A stretch of DNA of 64,000 nucleotides from Halapricum salinum. GTDB taxonomy: Archaea > Halobacteriota > Halobacteria > Halobacteriales > Haloarculaceae. Both the position numbers and the translations under genes were made by a program. The stretch's first letter is position 1. Each line of letters begins with the position of its first letter. Under the pieces are notes generated by a model. It made no database searches. It was given only the letters and a program-made list of their open reading frames with translations, and was not told the origin of the DNA. Positions 62,800 to 64,000 of this stretch are shown here, piece by piece. The stretch spans positions 1,666,887 to 1,730,886 of the forward strand of contig NZ_CP031310.1 of NCBI RefSeq assembly GCF_004799665.1. Direction: 5' to 3'.

Positions 62800-63850
62800 C
62801 GCGCTGGAGACGCAACTGAAGCAGTTCGGCCTCTCCGAGAAGGAGATCAAGACCTACCTGACGATCCTCGAAAACGGGGAAGCCAAAGCGAGTACGATCG
62901 CCGACGACACCGGCGTCTCGAAACGCTACGTCTACAGCATCTGTGAGAAACTCGAAGAACGTGGCTTCGTCGAGGTCGACGACCACGTCGTGCCGACGAA
63001 GATCCGCGCGAAACACCCTGAAGACGTGATCGAATTGCTGTCTGGCCGACTCGAAGAGATCGGCCCGGCACTGAAACAGCGCTTCTCCGAGACTTCCTCG
63101 CGGCCCCAGCGCTTCGACGTGATCAAGTCGCGCGTGACAGTCATCAAGCGCTTGCGGGAGTACATCAACAGCGCCGAACAGGAACTGATGGTCGCGGTCC
63201 CGCAGGGGTATCTCCCCGAAGTAGCCGCGGAACTCTCCACTGCTGTCGAGCGAGGCGTGATGGTGCTGCTGCTGGTCAGCGACGTCGACGATCCCGAAGC
63301 CGTTCTCGACGGGGTCGAGAGTCCGGTCGGTAGCGTCGTCCGCGTCTGGAATCAGGGAATGCCGATCCTGCTGGCCGCCGACGAACAGTTAGGCATCGCC
63401 TCGCCGGCGGAGATGGTCACGCGGGCAAACAGCGACGATCGGGCGATCGCGCTCGTTCAGGGCCAGATCGTCCCGATCATCGCCGGCTCGTTCCTCGCGA
63501 ACTACTGGCCGTTCGCCGAGGAGCTGTACATCACCGACCCGGTCGAGCTCCCCCAGAGTTATCGGAGTTTCCGCCACGCCGTCCTGCAGGCGACGCTGCA
63601 CGACCACGCCGAGGCGACGATCCACGCTCGGGCGACCGCCCAGCCAGTGACCGCCGACGGCGAGTTCGAGACCATCCAGGGGACGATCGTCGAGACGCGA
63701 CAGGGGCTTGTCGAGCCGCGGACGAACACGATCCCGATCGAACATACGCTCGTCGTCGAGACCGAGGATCGGACCATCTCGATCGGCGGTCCCGACTCGT
63801 TCCTCGAAGACTACGAGGCCCGGAAGGTAACTCTCGAACACGAGGAGTAA
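62789..63850 (+). CDS. trmB: TrmB family sugar-sensing transcriptional regulator
   Basis: A 353-residue regulator. The N-terminal winged helix ('FGLSEKEIKTYLTILENGEA', 'DTGVSKRYVYSICEKLEERG') is TrmB-type, followed by a coiled-coil dimer region and the C-terminal sugar-binding domain with the 'PLD-like' fold. TrmB proteins of haloarchaea control glycolytic, gluconeogenic and maltose genes. It is divergent from malQ. I chose the ATG at 62789; a GTG at 62738 is in frame and possible. No TACT-N7-GAGTA operator was seen in the gap. Confidence 0.9.
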   Translation: MNSDALETQLKQFGLSEKEIKTYLTILENGEAKASTIADDTGVSKRYVYSICEKLEERGFVEVDDHVVPTKIRAKHPEDVIELLSGRLEEIGPALKQRFSETSSRPQRFDVIKSRVTVIKRLREYINSAEQELMVAVPQGYLPEVAAELSTAVERGVMVLLLVSDVDDPEAVLDGVESPVGSVVRVWNQGMPILLAADEQLGIASPAEMVTRANSDDRAIALVQGQIVPIIAGSFLANYWPFAEELYITDPVELPQSYRSFRHAVLQATLHDHAEATIHARATAQPVTADGEFETIQGTIVETRQGLVEPRTNTIPIEHTLVVETEDRTISIGGPDSFLEDYEARKVTLEHEE

Positions 63851-63906
63851 CGTCACCCTCGAACGCGATGAGTAAACGCTAAGCCGGCGGCCCTCTCGGT
63901 ACTGGT

Positions 63907-64000
63907 GTGGCCACCTACGTAGACGGCGAGACCGAACTTCCGGTCTCGGAGGTCCTCCCCGAGTTCGCAGACGCTTTCCCCTTCGAGCGGTTCAACCGGA
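63907..64000 (+). CDS. Start of a probable Ski2-type DEAD/DEAH helicase (partial)
   Basis: Begins with GTG at 63907 and runs off the window: 31 residues, 'VSEVLPEFADAFPFERFN' near the end. This Pro-Glu-Phe...Phe-x-Arg-Phe-Asn opening is typical of haloarchaeal Ski2-like helicases before the Q-motif, but without the Walker box the call is tentative. The start is also uncertain because an overlapping GTG at 63905 is out of frame. Confidence 0.45.
   Translation, partial: MATYVDGETELPVSEVLPEFADAFPFERFNR

Overview
The window is a stretch of a high-GC haloarchaeal chromosome (class Halobacteria). The evidence is the very acidic proteins with strong G/C third-position bias, RNA polymerase split into H, B'', B', A' and A'', Tat-type signal peptides with lipoboxes, an archaeal RNase P RNA, an archaeal CCA-adding enzyme, archaeosine (QueD/E/C) genes and archaeal CoA genes (pantoate kinase and phosphopantothenate synthetase). 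I cannot assign a genus from sequence alone; a Haloarcula/Halorhabdus-type relative is plausible. Genes are dense, with many 1-8 base overlaps (ATGA, TAATG) that indicate translationally coupled operons.

Layout. 0-6.3 kb: end of an unknown gene, an NAD-dependent epimerase, a GIDE-like membrane protein, RNase P RNA, a GapN-like aldehyde dehydrogenase, a two-CxxC protein disulfide oxidoreductase and a TehA/SLAC1-family transporter. 6.5-10.3 kb: a co-directional set made of a lipoyl-domain/dihydrolipoamide dehydrogenase fusion, OsmC, split lipoate ligase (LplB, LplA) and an AhpD-like CxxC protein. 10.3-15.3 kb: a thiamine-type ABC importer followed by an AIR-synthase-family protein. 15.3-21.4 kb: MFS transporter, HTH regulator, Rio1 kinase, MsbA-like ABC exporter, DUF192 protein. 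21.5-28.2 kb: tRNA-Val and a membrane glycan/lipid module (GT39-like, GT2, DUF2304, polysaccharide deacetylase, flippase-like protein, phosphodiesterase-superfamily protein). 28.2-30.1 kb: CCA-adding enzyme, tRNA-Asn, a short tRNA-end-flanked segment full of hairpins, and a CAT-anticodon tRNA. 30.5-34.5 kb: two regulators and trpCBA. 34.6-36.6 kb: a Tat-exported protein and a radical SAM gene broken by an IS200/IS605-type tnpB remnant. 36.6-38.6 kb: queDEC. 38.6-42.6 kb: Lrp regulator, APC-UspA transporter, a gene-free IS-derived element and a HIT protein. 42.7-52.6 kb: the rpoH-B2-B1-A1-A2-nusA-rpsL-rpsG cluster, interrupted by one opposite-strand gene. 52.7-56.1 kb: a PQQ-type sugar dehydrogenase homologue and the bioYMN biotin importer behind a BirA-like operator. 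56.1-60.2 kb: CheC, archaeal CoA genes and riboflavin genes. 60.2-64 kb: a UPF0175/PIN toxin-antitoxin pair, MalQ, a TrmB regulator and the start of a probable helicase.

The most interesting proposal is that the 6.5-10.3 kb genes form a self-contained lipoamide-driven peroxide-reduction system. The fused lipoyl-E3 would be the reductant, the adjacent lipoate ligase would charge it, and OsmC and the AhpD-like protein, both with intact catalytic cysteines, would be the acceptors. No E1 or E2 of a 2-oxoacid dehydrogenase is present here. Other notable signals are a BirA-like operator with the exact 14-base spacing, two IS200/IS605-derived short elements that both start at a TGA stop codon, and a tRNA-Asn 3'-end duplication flanking alternating hairpins.
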